Assembly: GCA_030144965.1 (NCBI GenBank)
Contig: JAMPUU010000026.1
Coordinates: forward strand, 372,001-436,000
Source: Nitrospira sp. BO4
GTDB lineage: Bacteria > Nitrospirota > Nitrospiria > Nitrospirales > Nitrospiraceae
Direction of reading: 5' to 3'
Length of the DNA: 64,000 nucleotides
Part shown: positions 43,872 to 51,771 of the stretch, piece after piece
How positions within the stretch are numbered: the stretch's first letter is position 1
Layout of the letters: each line of letters opens with the position of its first letter
Notes under the pieces: model-generated
What the model saw: only the letters and a program-made list of their open reading frames with translations
Databases searched by the model: none
What the model was told of the DNA's origin: nothing
Program-made: the position numbers and the translations under genes

Positions 43872-45458
43872 ATGAGCCGATTCGCGATAGAGGTTCGGAC
43901 AGACGGAGCGCGGCGGTTTCCGGCACGACCGGCCCGCTGCGAAGCTCCCAACACGGTGTCCCCATTGTCAATTTCTGACTCGGGTATTCAACGCAAGGCC
44001 GCCTGTCCTTGTGGTGGCGGATGTCCGTCCTGCCAAGCGAAATCGAATGATCTGAAAATCTCCCAGCCCGGCGACCCAGCCGAAATCGAAGCGGATCGGA
44101 TCGCCGATCAGGCGATATCGGCATCAGGGCACTCTCCAGTTAATGCCGCATTGCCGCACATCCAACGTGTCTCAGGTCGGTCGGATGGGCAGATGGATGT
44201 GGCGCCTGTGAACGTGGATCACGTCCTTGCCGGCGGTGGCAGACCACTCGATCAAGAACTGCAACGAGACATGGAACAGCGCTTCGGCCACGATTTTTCC
44301 CGAGTGCGAGTACACACCGGCGCTGTCGCCGAACAATCGGCACGAGACGTCAGCGCGTATGCCTATACGGTCGGCAACAATATCGTCTTTGGGCAAGGCC
44401 AGTTCGCACCGGGGGCGCAGGCAGGACAGCGACTGCTCGCGCACGAACTCGCACACGTGATTCAGCAGTCGGTCGGCGCGCCAGTGGTGCAACGGCAGAT
44501 CAAAATCCCGATCTTCGATGAATTCGACCCTTGTGTGATCGATCCGGTGTTTGGCAAGAAGGTATGTGGCTCCTATGCCAAGGCAGCGTGTGAAAAATTC
44601 CCTTCCTTGCCGGGATGCAGTTTTGTATGCAGAAAATTGGGATGCAAGAAACCGGAAAAACCCTCCGTCACTTGTCCTTCCGGCTTCCGTTCCGGCAGAT
44701 CGGCAGAGTTCAAAGACCAATGTTGCATTGAAAAAAAGACAACCAATCCAGATCAGACGACAGAAGACAATACAGTCGAGAGTGCCAGCAACTGTTGTCC
44801 GCCAGCCCGCGCTGCTTCCACACCGTTGGGCCTGCGTTGTTGTCCGGCGGGCGAGGTAGCATTTAACGGGCAATGCACCAGCGGCTCTGAACCTCAACCT
44901 CCCGGACCAATTCCGGCTCCTAGTCCTTTCGCGCCTTGCTTGCCGGGGGAATTACCGAACCTCTTCGGCGGGTGTTGTGGGCCGGGAGACCATACCGATA
45001 AGCAAGGTCATCCCTGTCTATCCTTGCCAACTCCGACGCCGATACCGGACCAGCCTTCTATTTCAGCGCCCGGGAATGTTGTGCTCCATTTCGACCAGGA
45101 CCGACCGATGAGTGGATGGGCGAAAACAGAGGCTACCTTGCTGCGAAGCCTCACGACCGAAGGTAAGTCCGTGTGGCCTATTCTGCTCGAACAGTTGCAG
45201 GGTAACCCGTCTTTAGCACTCCAACTGGTTGGAAAGGCTTCGCCGGAGGGTCCGGAAACTTATAACCTGGACCTGGCTCAGCGTCGCGCTCAACTCGTTA
45301 TGGAAGTGCTCGTCGATAAAGGGGTCGGACGCGGACGTATTGTCGATGTTGCGCCCGAATGTACAATTGTCGAAACGGGGGTGTATGCCTGCGGCGAGGT
45401 GGGTGCTCTCGGCCCAGAGGATCGTCAGGTGAAAGTCGTGTTTGCTGTAAGCCCATAG
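43872..45458 (+). CDS. eCIS cargo candidate 2: Cys module + DUF4157 + Cys-rich region + OmpA-like domain
   Basis: 528 residues. N-terminal module at 43-76 (Cys45, 47, 51, 54 in CPCGGGCPSCQAK). DUF4157 about 117-200 with HELAH 191-195. A cysteine-rich middle of about 180 residues (CGSYAKAACEKFPSLPGCSF, CCPPARAASTPLGLRCCP, GCCGPGD) probably forms disulfides. The last 125 residues resemble an OmpA-like peptidoglycan-binding fold (NVVLHFDQDRPMSGW, LVGKASPEGPETYNLDLAQR, RAQLVMEVLVDKGV). It could anchor cargo to a target cell wall. Starts 10 bases after the previous stop. Confidence 0.8.
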   Translation: MSRFAIEVRTDGARRFPARPARCEAPNTVSPLSISDSGIQRKAACPCGGGCPSCQAKSNDLKISQPGDPAEIEADRIADQAISASGHSPVNAALPHIQRVSGRSDGQMDVAPVNVDHVLAGGGRPLDQELQRDMEQRFGHDFSRVRVHTGAVAEQSARDVSAYAYTVGNNIVFGQGQFAPGAQAGQRLLAHELAHVIQQSVGAPVVQRQIKIPIFDEFDPCVIDPVFGKKVCGSYAKAACEKFPSLPGCSFVCRKLGCKKPEKPSVTCPSGFRSGRSAEFKDQCCIEKKTTNPDQTTEDNTVESASNCCPPARAASTPLGLRCCPAGEVAFNGQCTSGSEPQPPGPIPAPSPFAPCLPGELPNLFGGCCGPGDHTDKQGHPCLSLPTPTPIPDQPSISAPGNVVLHFDQDRPMSGWAKTEATLLRSLTTEGKSVWPILLEQLQGNPSLALQLVGKASPEGPETYNLDLAQRRAQLVMEVLVDKGVGRGRIVDVAPECTIVETGVYACGEVGALGPEDRQVKVVFAVSP

Positions 45459-45462
45459 TCGG

Positions 45463-45480
45463 TGGAGCTGGAAAGCTCCA
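45463..45480 (+). repeat. Small hairpin between cargo genes 2 and 3
   Basis: TGGAGCT-GGAA-AGCTCCA: perfect 7-bp stem with a GNRA-like tetraloop, just after the cargo 2 stop. There is no immediate T-run (GAGTTTTAT is 15 bases on), so it is at most a weak terminator or an mRNA-stability element. Confidence 0.35.
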
Positions 45481-45519
45481 TACTGATCATAGGAGTTTTA
45501 TAAGAGGATTTATCAATAG

Positions 45520-47430
45520 ATGACGGTATGTCCCGTTGGGAAGGTTAAGAGTCGCTTGGAGCTGTCATCGCATCGACCAGGTGCGCGTCAGCCTGAGCTA
45601 GTATCGTCCCTGCCAGTGCATGATCAGCTCCAAATTCAGAGAAAGTCTTCTTGCCCCTGTGGTGGAGGATGTCCGTCCTGCCAAGCGAAATCGAATGATC
45701 TGAAAATCTCCCAGCCCAACGATGCAGCCGAGATTGAGGCGAATGCCATTGCCGACCGTGTGATGAGGATGCCGGCCGGGGCCGAAGCACTGAACCCGAC
45801 GAATCATGTCGATCCGACAACCGGGATCCATCGTAAATGCGGTGTGTGTGAGGAAGAGGAGGAAACGATAGAGCGAAAGCCTTTGCCGGCCGCAGGCGGA
45901 ACGTCATCGCAAAACCCGGAGCATGTGAACGACGTGATCACCTCGGGCGGGCGACCGCTCGATCGTACGATGCTGCAATTTTTTGAACCGCGCCTGGGCC
46001 GCGATCTTTCAGGGGTTCGGATCCACACCGACTCGGCAGCTTCGCAGTCGGCGAGCGCAGTCGACGCACGGGCCTACACGCTGGGCAACAACATCGTCTT
46101 CGGCAACGGCGAGTACGTGCCGCATTCGGAAAGTGGCCGGCACCTGATCGCCCATGAGCTTGCGCATGTCGCTCAGCAGAGCGGTCAAGCGGCCTCTGGA
46201 AAGCCGCCGGTGATCGCGCGCGTCGCACTCACACCCGCCGATGTGGACACACTCGCCGACTCGCTTCACGATGCCATCGCCAGTGCTCCAACGGACGAGG
46301 AACTCATCTACGTTGCCCTGCAAAAACTCGAACGGGACGCGACGGCGATCACGTCGCTCAAGACTGCGTATAAGACGAAGCATACGACAGACCTCGTCGC
46401 CGATCTTGGCTCGCAACTAAAGGGGCAGAGCCTCGCCCTCGCCAAGACACTGCTTGGGGTGAAAGGCGGTCTCGCAGTTTCTACGAAAGCGCCGGCTACA
46501 GCCACGGAGTTCGAGGCAGTTGCGAAGACGATCAATACGGCGCTCGCCGGCAAGACAATCGACGCCGAGGCCATATATGCCGCCCTGCTTCCGCTCGCGT
46601 ACGACTCGACAAAAGCCAGCACACTGAAGACGACGTATGCCTCGCTGTTCACCAATATGCTCGAGGCTGACCTCAACGCGAAGCTGACAGGCGCGGACCT
46701 CGCATACTCGCTCTACCTCCTCAATGCACCAGGCCCTGCTGCCGTCCACGCGCCGACCACATTCAAAGCCCAGCCCGGCCCGGGCAAAGCGCCGGCGACG
46801 GTTCCGCCGCCCGTCGCAGGGGGGGCGATCAAGGCAGAGACCGAAGTGCCGTGGCAAACCACGTCCGGAACGACGGGGCAATATGGGTTTGGTGTCGGCT
46901 ACAGTGGAGCTCTCTCAGCACATAGCCGGTGGGTGCAGTTCATCGAACGTGAGATCAGCTACGATCCGAAAGGCGGCGGAAAGCGAACGTCGCTCGATAA
47001 GGAGATCACCGCCGGCGGCGGCAAGAACAAGTACCGGTTAACGACGTCGACAGCTTCGCCCAACTGGGCTGTGGACAGCTACAGCGCGTCAAGTCCATTT
47101 TTCGACGAGAAGAGCGACGCATGGCGCGACGCGACCTCAGTGTCGATCTACGACGCGCCAGTCCCACGCGAGGGCGACATAAAGGAACTATTCGACGCAG
47201 GGCACACTAATGTCACGTCCCGAGCGCATTTCGACATCTATTTGATTCGTGACTACTCGGCGATCTACCACGTCGAGATCGAAATCGTCTGGACCTATTC
47301 GGATCCAAAAGACTTGAATAAGCGCAAGACGGCGCGAACTATCACGTCAACGGGCAAGGTGAACGTTCTACCCGGAGCGCTGAAGAGTACGCTCGTCGCG
47401 CGCTATCCGGCGTATGCATATATCCGTTAG
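45520..47430 (+). CDS. eCIS cargo candidate 3: Cys module + DUF4157 + annexin-like repeats
   Basis: 636 residues. N-terminal module with Cys45, 47, 51, 54 and a second CxxC with acidic tail at 106-115 (RKCGVCEEEEE). DUF4157 about 135-220 with HELAH 212-216. Two similar helical repeats of about 75 residues follow (237-313: DEELIYVALQKLERD, DLVADLGSQLKGQSLALAKT; 328-400: DAEAIYAALLPLAYD, MLEADLNAKLTGADLAYSLY), reminiscent of annexin repeats that bind membranes. The last 200 residues are beta-rich and unrecognised. The 3' two thirds are G+C-richer in style than the 5' module, suggesting a swapped payload. Confidence 0.8.
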   Translation: MTVCPVGKVKSRLELSSHRPGARQPELVSSLPVHDQLQIQRKSSCPCGGGCPSCQAKSNDLKISQPNDAAEIEANAIADRVMRMPAGAEALNPTNHVDPTTGIHRKCGVCEEEEETIERKPLPAAGGTSSQNPEHVNDVITSGGRPLDRTMLQFFEPRLGRDLSGVRIHTDSAASQSASAVDARAYTLGNNIVFGNGEYVPHSESGRHLIAHELAHVAQQSGQAASGKPPVIARVALTPADVDTLADSLHDAIASAPTDEELIYVALQKLERDATAITSLKTAYKTKHTTDLVADLGSQLKGQSLALAKTLLGVKGGLAVSTKAPATATEFEAVAKTINTALAGKTIDAEAIYAALLPLAYDSTKASTLKTTYASLFTNMLEADLNAKLTGADLAYSLYLLNAPGPAAVHAPTTFKAQPGPGKAPATVPPPVAGGAIKAETEVPWQTTSGTTGQYGFGVGYSGALSAHSRWVQFIEREISYDPKGGGKRTSLDKEITAGGGKNKYRLTTSTASPNWAVDSYSASSPFFDEKSDAWRDATSVSIYDAPVPREGDIKELFDAGHTNVTSRAHFDIYLIRDYSAIYHVEIEIVWTYSDPKDLNKRKTARTITSTGKVNVLPGALKSTLVARYPAYAYIR

Positions 47431-47742
47431 CCCGTTTAGCCTGACGTGATCTTCTGACGCCGCAAGCTGGAACGAGATGCATCCGAGGTCGTGATGGAAC
47501 GCCGAATTCCGCACCAGGAAAGGTGAAGCGGACTAACCGAAATGAACGCGAGCGCAACAATCTCGATACCTGACGTGTCGACTCGCCGTCGGACTGAGGT
47601 GACGTCATTTATTGGAAAACGACTGAAAGCGATGTCGGGGTAGAAATAGTCGGAGTGTCCTGGAACGAGAAAGGTAATCCCGCAGCTTTCTGTGGAACGA
47701 TTTGACCTCCGTAACCGGAGTGCACGACGAAAGAGAAGACCT

Positions 47743-49614
47743 GTGACAAGTTTTTCCGCTAAAACCAGCCGTGCCGAAACCCACCGCTCGAAATCGGCCG
47801 AAACGAAGCAGACAGCCGATGGCAGGTCGCAAGAATCGGTGATGAGTTCTCTGCCGTTCTTTGGGGCTCTGGTACAGCGTAAAGCGTCCTGCCCCTGCGG
47901 CGGCAGGTGCCCGGCCTGCCAGGCAAAAACGAGTGACCTCAACGTTTCCCAACCCAACGATCCCGCAGAGATCGAAGCCGATGCCGTTGCGGATGGAGTC
48001 ATGAGGATGCCGGTTGGGAATGCACAGCCTGTGGCAAGGGGTGAGCATTCCGATCATGCCATTCATCGAAAATGCGACGCGTGTGAAACAGAGGAACAGG
48101 AAGGGATTGCTGGACCGGTCATGCGCAAAGAAACGTGTGCCTCCGCTATGCCCGATCCGCCGCCGGGCGATATTCCACCATCGATCGAGGGCGTCGTGAA
48201 TTCCGGCGGGCGGCCATTGGATTTCGGGACACGCCGTTTTTTTGAGCCGCGCATTGGCTACGATCTCAGTTCAGTCCGCGTCTTTACTGATCCTGCCGCC
48301 GGACAATCGGCTCAGTCGATACAGGCCCGTGCCTACACACTCGGGAACAACATTGTCTTCGGCAACGGGGAATACAGCCCAGATAGTGGAAGCGGAAAAC
48401 ATCTGCTGGCGCACGAACTCGCCCACGTTGCACAGCAGGGTAAGGGAACCGGAACCCTTGAATTACAACGACAGTCGGCTCCAGGCGGCGGTTCGACGAC
48501 TGCGCCGGCTACCGCTCCAACGTTTGGAGCCAGCTGTTCAGGTGGGGCGACCGATCCTTGTCAGCAAAGCCGATGCACGACTCCGATCGCCGATATCAAT
48601 GCCGATCTCTCGCGAGCAATCGCCTATGTGGATAGTGCGATTGCTGCCTTGGGTACCACTCCACTCACTGCTGGGACCCGAAGATCCCTGGATTGGTATT
48701 TCAACAGCCAGACGGACGAAACAGCCGCCACTGTTCTTGCGCGGCTCACCTGCACCAGAAATGAACTTCAGGATACCCTGACGAATAGTCGGTTCGGTTG
48801 CCATCCGGATGACCCCTTTATGGCGTACGTTTGCACTTCTCAGATAAGTCCCTGTCAATCGATTCGTACGAACGTATGTCTCACCAATAAGTATTTCGGT
48901 AAGTCCGATCGGGTCCGCGCTGAAGCGTTGATACATGAATGCGCCCATCGAGCAGGATTATCGACCGGTAGCGATCCGCATCTGTATGATGTTAACTGGG
49001 CATTCATGTTCATGGATACGGCGGATTCTCTCAGGAACGCCGATTCATATGCCTTGTTCGCCACCTCTGTAACGGAAGGGGTCAGGACGACGATCTATGG
49101 GTTCCCTTATCTGGTCGGTTTGTCTGGAGGCGCTAAGGCTCCCGGTGTTGATGCGTCCACCTGGCAAGCCAGACTGTATTTGGGAACAGAGTTCCAGAAT
49201 CCGGTTCTCGGACTATTTAATCCGACTATTGGAATTGGGCTGTCGATGATCGGCGAAACGACGACCGGAGGTACGTCACCTGTCACATCGTCGGAATCAT
49301 TTCTCGGATCGCTCGTAGTGGGATTTCGACTGATGGATGCACGTCCTGGTTCGGCTGGTGGTGGATATGTTTCATTCTTTGGAGGTCCGGCCCTTGCCAT
49401 TGGTGGCGGCAGCACGGGAGGAGGCCCAAACCTGAAACTGGGCGCAGAAGCAGGCGTCGGAATAGGGTATCGTTGGCGCTGGCTCGATGTGTCAGCCGGT
49501 GTCAATTATGCCTACGATCCAACGCGTGAGGCAGGGATGGAGCATTTGTTTATTCCGAATGTGTCGATCACCTTTGCACCATTTGGATTTACTCAATCGC
49601 CCTCAAGTCATTGA
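47743..49614 (+). CDS. eCIS cargo candidate 4: Cys module + DUF4157 + aspzincin-like domain
   Basis: 623 residues from GTG 47743; the frame opens at GTG 47692, but 47743 puts the cysteines (50, 52, 56, 59) near the 45-54 seen in the other cargo. RKCDACETEEQ at 109-119 repeats the second CxxC of cargo 3. DUF4157 about 148-232, HELAH 224-228. Then HECAH 398-402 (ALIHECAHRAGL) with NADSYALFA at 432-440, the HExxH plus Asp/Tyr arrangement of M35/lysine-specific aspzincins. The C-terminal 170 residues are beta-barrel-like (FGGPALAIGGGSTGGGPNLK). Confidence 0.82.
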   Translation: MTSFSAKTSRAETHRSKSAETKQTADGRSQESVMSSLPFFGALVQRKASCPCGGRCPACQAKTSDLNVSQPNDPAEIEADAVADGVMRMPVGNAQPVARGEHSDHAIHRKCDACETEEQEGIAGPVMRKETCASAMPDPPPGDIPPSIEGVVNSGGRPLDFGTRRFFEPRIGYDLSSVRVFTDPAAGQSAQSIQARAYTLGNNIVFGNGEYSPDSGSGKHLLAHELAHVAQQGKGTGTLELQRQSAPGGGSTTAPATAPTFGASCSGGATDPCQQSRCTTPIADINADLSRAIAYVDSAIAALGTTPLTAGTRRSLDWYFNSQTDETAATVLARLTCTRNELQDTLTNSRFGCHPDDPFMAYVCTSQISPCQSIRTNVCLTNKYFGKSDRVRAEALIHECAHRAGLSTGSDPHLYDVNWAFMFMDTADSLRNADSYALFATSVTEGVRTTIYGFPYLVGLSGGAKAPGVDASTWQARLYLGTEFQNPVLGLFNPTIGIGLSMIGETTTGGTSPVTSSESFLGSLVVGFRLMDARPGSAGGGYVSFFGGPALAIGGGSTGGGPNLKLGAEAGVGIGYRWRWLDVSAGVNYAYDPTREAGMEHLFIPNVSITFAPFGFTQSPSSH

Positions 49615-49644
49615 GGATGGGCCATAAAAGGTAAGGATCACCCT

Positions 49645-51255
49645 ATGTTCGCTCAGGCGGGAAGAACAACTCAAACCAATGATCTAGGCAGAAGGCCTCG
49701 ACTGATGCCGAGCAACTGGGATGTTTCATTTGGGGAGACCACACATTCTCAGCCCATCATTCAACGCACAGCCTCCTGTGCTTGCGGCGGTGGGTGTCCG
49801 GCGTGCCAGGCGAAGTCTAGCAGTCTCACAGTGTCTCAGCCCAACGACCCAGCCGAGATCGAAGCTGATCAGGTTGCGGATCGAATCATGCGAATGCCGG
49901 ATGACATTTCGGTAGCTCCGACAGGGCCGACTAGGGTATCCACGGCTATGCCGGTTCTTCAGCGGACGGAGGCCGACGGCGAGCAGCCCAAAGAGGAAGG
50001 GAGCCGTTGTCCAAGTTGGCGTGCCGATCCAGAGAGCATCAGCAAGCGAGCCGGGGAGTTTTATGCGCGGAATCATTTGACGCCTCCGTCACAAGCGGCC
50101 GTGGAGCGGATCCAGTGCGAGCCGCCGATTGCCAACGGCAACTATGGCTGTTATGTGTATTTCAGCGATGGACTGGTGCTCCGCGTGATCGTGCGCGAGA
50201 CGGATATCGTGGTTGGGACAGGTCCCGGACCGTTCACGACAGAACATCCCCCGCCGGCCACCCCGTTGTGTTTCTACGAATACTCCTGCCCAGAGGGTGA
50301 GTTGGTGTTAACGGTCAAAAAATGCCAGAGCGCAAAACCGAGCGGTTCGTCTGGACCGCCACTTGTTGCGCAACGAGCGGCCTCGTCTGGTGCAACGGCG
50401 CCTCGGACCGCGCCGTCGATCGCGCACGACGTGTTGAACTCGTCAGGGCAACAGCTGGACTCCGCCACACGCGCCTTCTTCGAACCGCGTTTTGGCTACG
50501 ATCTTTCGCACGTGCGCGTCCATTCTGACCCGTTGGCAGACCAATCGGCGCGAGATGTGAACGCTCAGGCCTATACGGTCGGATCGCACATTGTTTTTGA
50601 GGCTGGTCGGCTCTCACCTGGGACAATGGAAGGCAGACGGTTGCTGGCGCATGAGCTCACGCATGTCATGCAGCAAGGGCATACCGGACCGGGACAATTG
50701 CAACGACAGGTTGGCGCGCGACCAACAAGCGAAAATGTATGGGGATTTTGGGTAACGAGATCGATGTGTGGATGTCGTCAACAGGTGCGGGATGGGATTA
50801 CCTCGGCGAATATGGTCGGCACGGCGTATGCTGCCTGTGATGTACCTGCCAATCGAACGAATGTTGCTGTGGAAGCATGTGTTCGTACTGCGCTGCCTGG
50901 GACAACGGTAGCAGGATCTACCAGCTCAAGCGGTGCGATGACGTTGCCTCCTCCTTCCAGTGATCCTTGTCAGCAGATAGATGATCGAACCACCTTTGTC
51001 CATGAGACTATGCATTCCAGACATACGGATGTCATTGCACAGGCGCAAGGCCCGGCCTTTTTTCGTGAATGGAGGCGGCTGGCGGGTGATCCAAATCGAT
51101 TGAACACCTTGCGTGCCACATTTCCGGCAGAAGTGGCGGCTTTTGAGGCAGCGTGGAACGATGGGCATGATTGGGCACTGGATGAAGTCAACTCTTATCG
51201 CTGGGAGAGACGGTTCTTAGAGGACGTGCGTGCGGCATTAGGTCGGATATGTTGA
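49645..51255 (+). CDS. eCIS cargo candidate 5: Cys module + DUF4157 + HETMH metallopeptidase-like domain
   Basis: 536 residues. Module at 43-76 with Cys45, 47, 51, 54 (CACGGGCPACQAK). Unlike the others, about 130 residues (121-245, with NGNYGCYVYFSDGLVLRVIV) are inserted before DUF4157, which covers about 255-345 with HELTH 336-340. Then HETMH 453-457 (TTFVHETMHSRHTDV) and an acidic helix DEVNSYRWERRFLEDV that may supply the third ligand. No signal peptide. Last gene of the eCIS block. Metallopeptidase activity is inferred from the motif alone. Confidence 0.8.
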   Translation: MFAQAGRTTQTNDLGRRPRLMPSNWDVSFGETTHSQPIIQRTASCACGGGCPACQAKSSSLTVSQPNDPAEIEADQVADRIMRMPDDISVAPTGPTRVSTAMPVLQRTEADGEQPKEEGSRCPSWRADPESISKRAGEFYARNHLTPPSQAAVERIQCEPPIANGNYGCYVYFSDGLVLRVIVRETDIVVGTGPGPFTTEHPPPATPLCFYEYSCPEGELVLTVKKCQSAKPSGSSGPPLVAQRAASSGATAPRTAPSIAHDVLNSSGQQLDSATRAFFEPRFGYDLSHVRVHSDPLADQSARDVNAQAYTVGSHIVFEAGRLSPGTMEGRRLLAHELTHVMQQGHTGPGQLQRQVGARPTSENVWGFWVTRSMCGCRQQVRDGITSANMVGTAYAACDVPANRTNVAVEACVRTALPGTTVAGSTSSSGAMTLPPPSSDPCQQIDDRTTFVHETMHSRHTDVIAQAQGPAFFREWRRLAGDPNRLNTLRATFPAEVAAFEAAWNDGHDWALDEVNSYRWERRFLEDVRAALGRIC

Positions 51256-51358
51256 AATAGAGCGTCTCGCTATTATGCAGCATGCTTTGCTCGTCTCGTA
51301 CAGGTGTATGCCGGTGTTTCAGCAGCTGAACAGAGGGTAGATCTATGCCCAGAGCCCA

Positions 51359-51402
51359 TAGAGGTCCCGCTACTGTACCTTAGAGGTCCCGTTACTGTAC
51401 CT
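51359..51402. repeat. Tandem 22-bp repeat
   Basis: TAGAGGTCCCGCTACTGTAC + CT is followed directly by TAGAGGTCCCGTTACTGTAC + CT, 21 of 22 bases identical. Only two units, so not a CRISPR. Could be an operator pair or the end of a lost element. Confidence 0.6.
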
Positions 51403-51555
51403 TTGTCATAGCGATAGAGGGGGTAAGACTAATGCTTGAAGGGTTGGTCGTCAGGTATCGTGTCATTTGTTATGATAATCAGACGGTGGCCGACGGCAAG
51501 TGAGGACCATCGGTAGTCGGTTTTCGGTGGTCAAAAATAGTCTGTGAAATGCGTC

Positions 51556-51584
51556 TTGCAATATTCTTTTGGAATGGGTATATA
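51556..51584 (+). promoter_or_regulatory. Possible sigma-70 promoter for the multicopper oxidase operon
   Basis: TTGCAA, a 17-base spacer, then TATATA, about 190 bases before the ATG. Each box matches the consensus at four of six positions. Weak evidence, but it is the best-spaced candidate in this gap. Confidence 0.3.
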
Positions 51585-51771
51585 TGGTCGGCTCAAGTTC
51601 AGGTCAACTTGCCGTTTTGGCAGCGTATTAACTTCATGATGTAGCTTCTGACGATCCTTCCAATGGTTGTGACATCCACAGGATTAAGTACCGAAGGAAG
51701 AGTCTCTTTCTCTGTGTAGATTTATGCGGGGATGTAGCGAGGACATATTTTTTTTCGAGGAGGGTGAACGT

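Larger units (their letters stand above)
51256..51771. other. Gap between the eCIS block and the multicopper oxidase
   Basis: 516 bp without a gene. Contains two adjacent 22-bp repeats (51359-51402) and a possible sigma-70 promoter (51556-51584). The leader before ATG 51772 is long. No terminator hairpin was found directly after cargo 5. Confidence 0.5.

Noticed and set aside
42161-51255. DUF4157 HELxH as proof of peptidase activity in all five cargo
   Set aside because: HExxH alone is not enough; the third ligand is not evident in the DUF4157 part, so only the domain, not activity, is claimed.
51359-51402. CRISPR array
   Set aside because: Only two adjacent repeat units without spacers, and no cas gene in the window.
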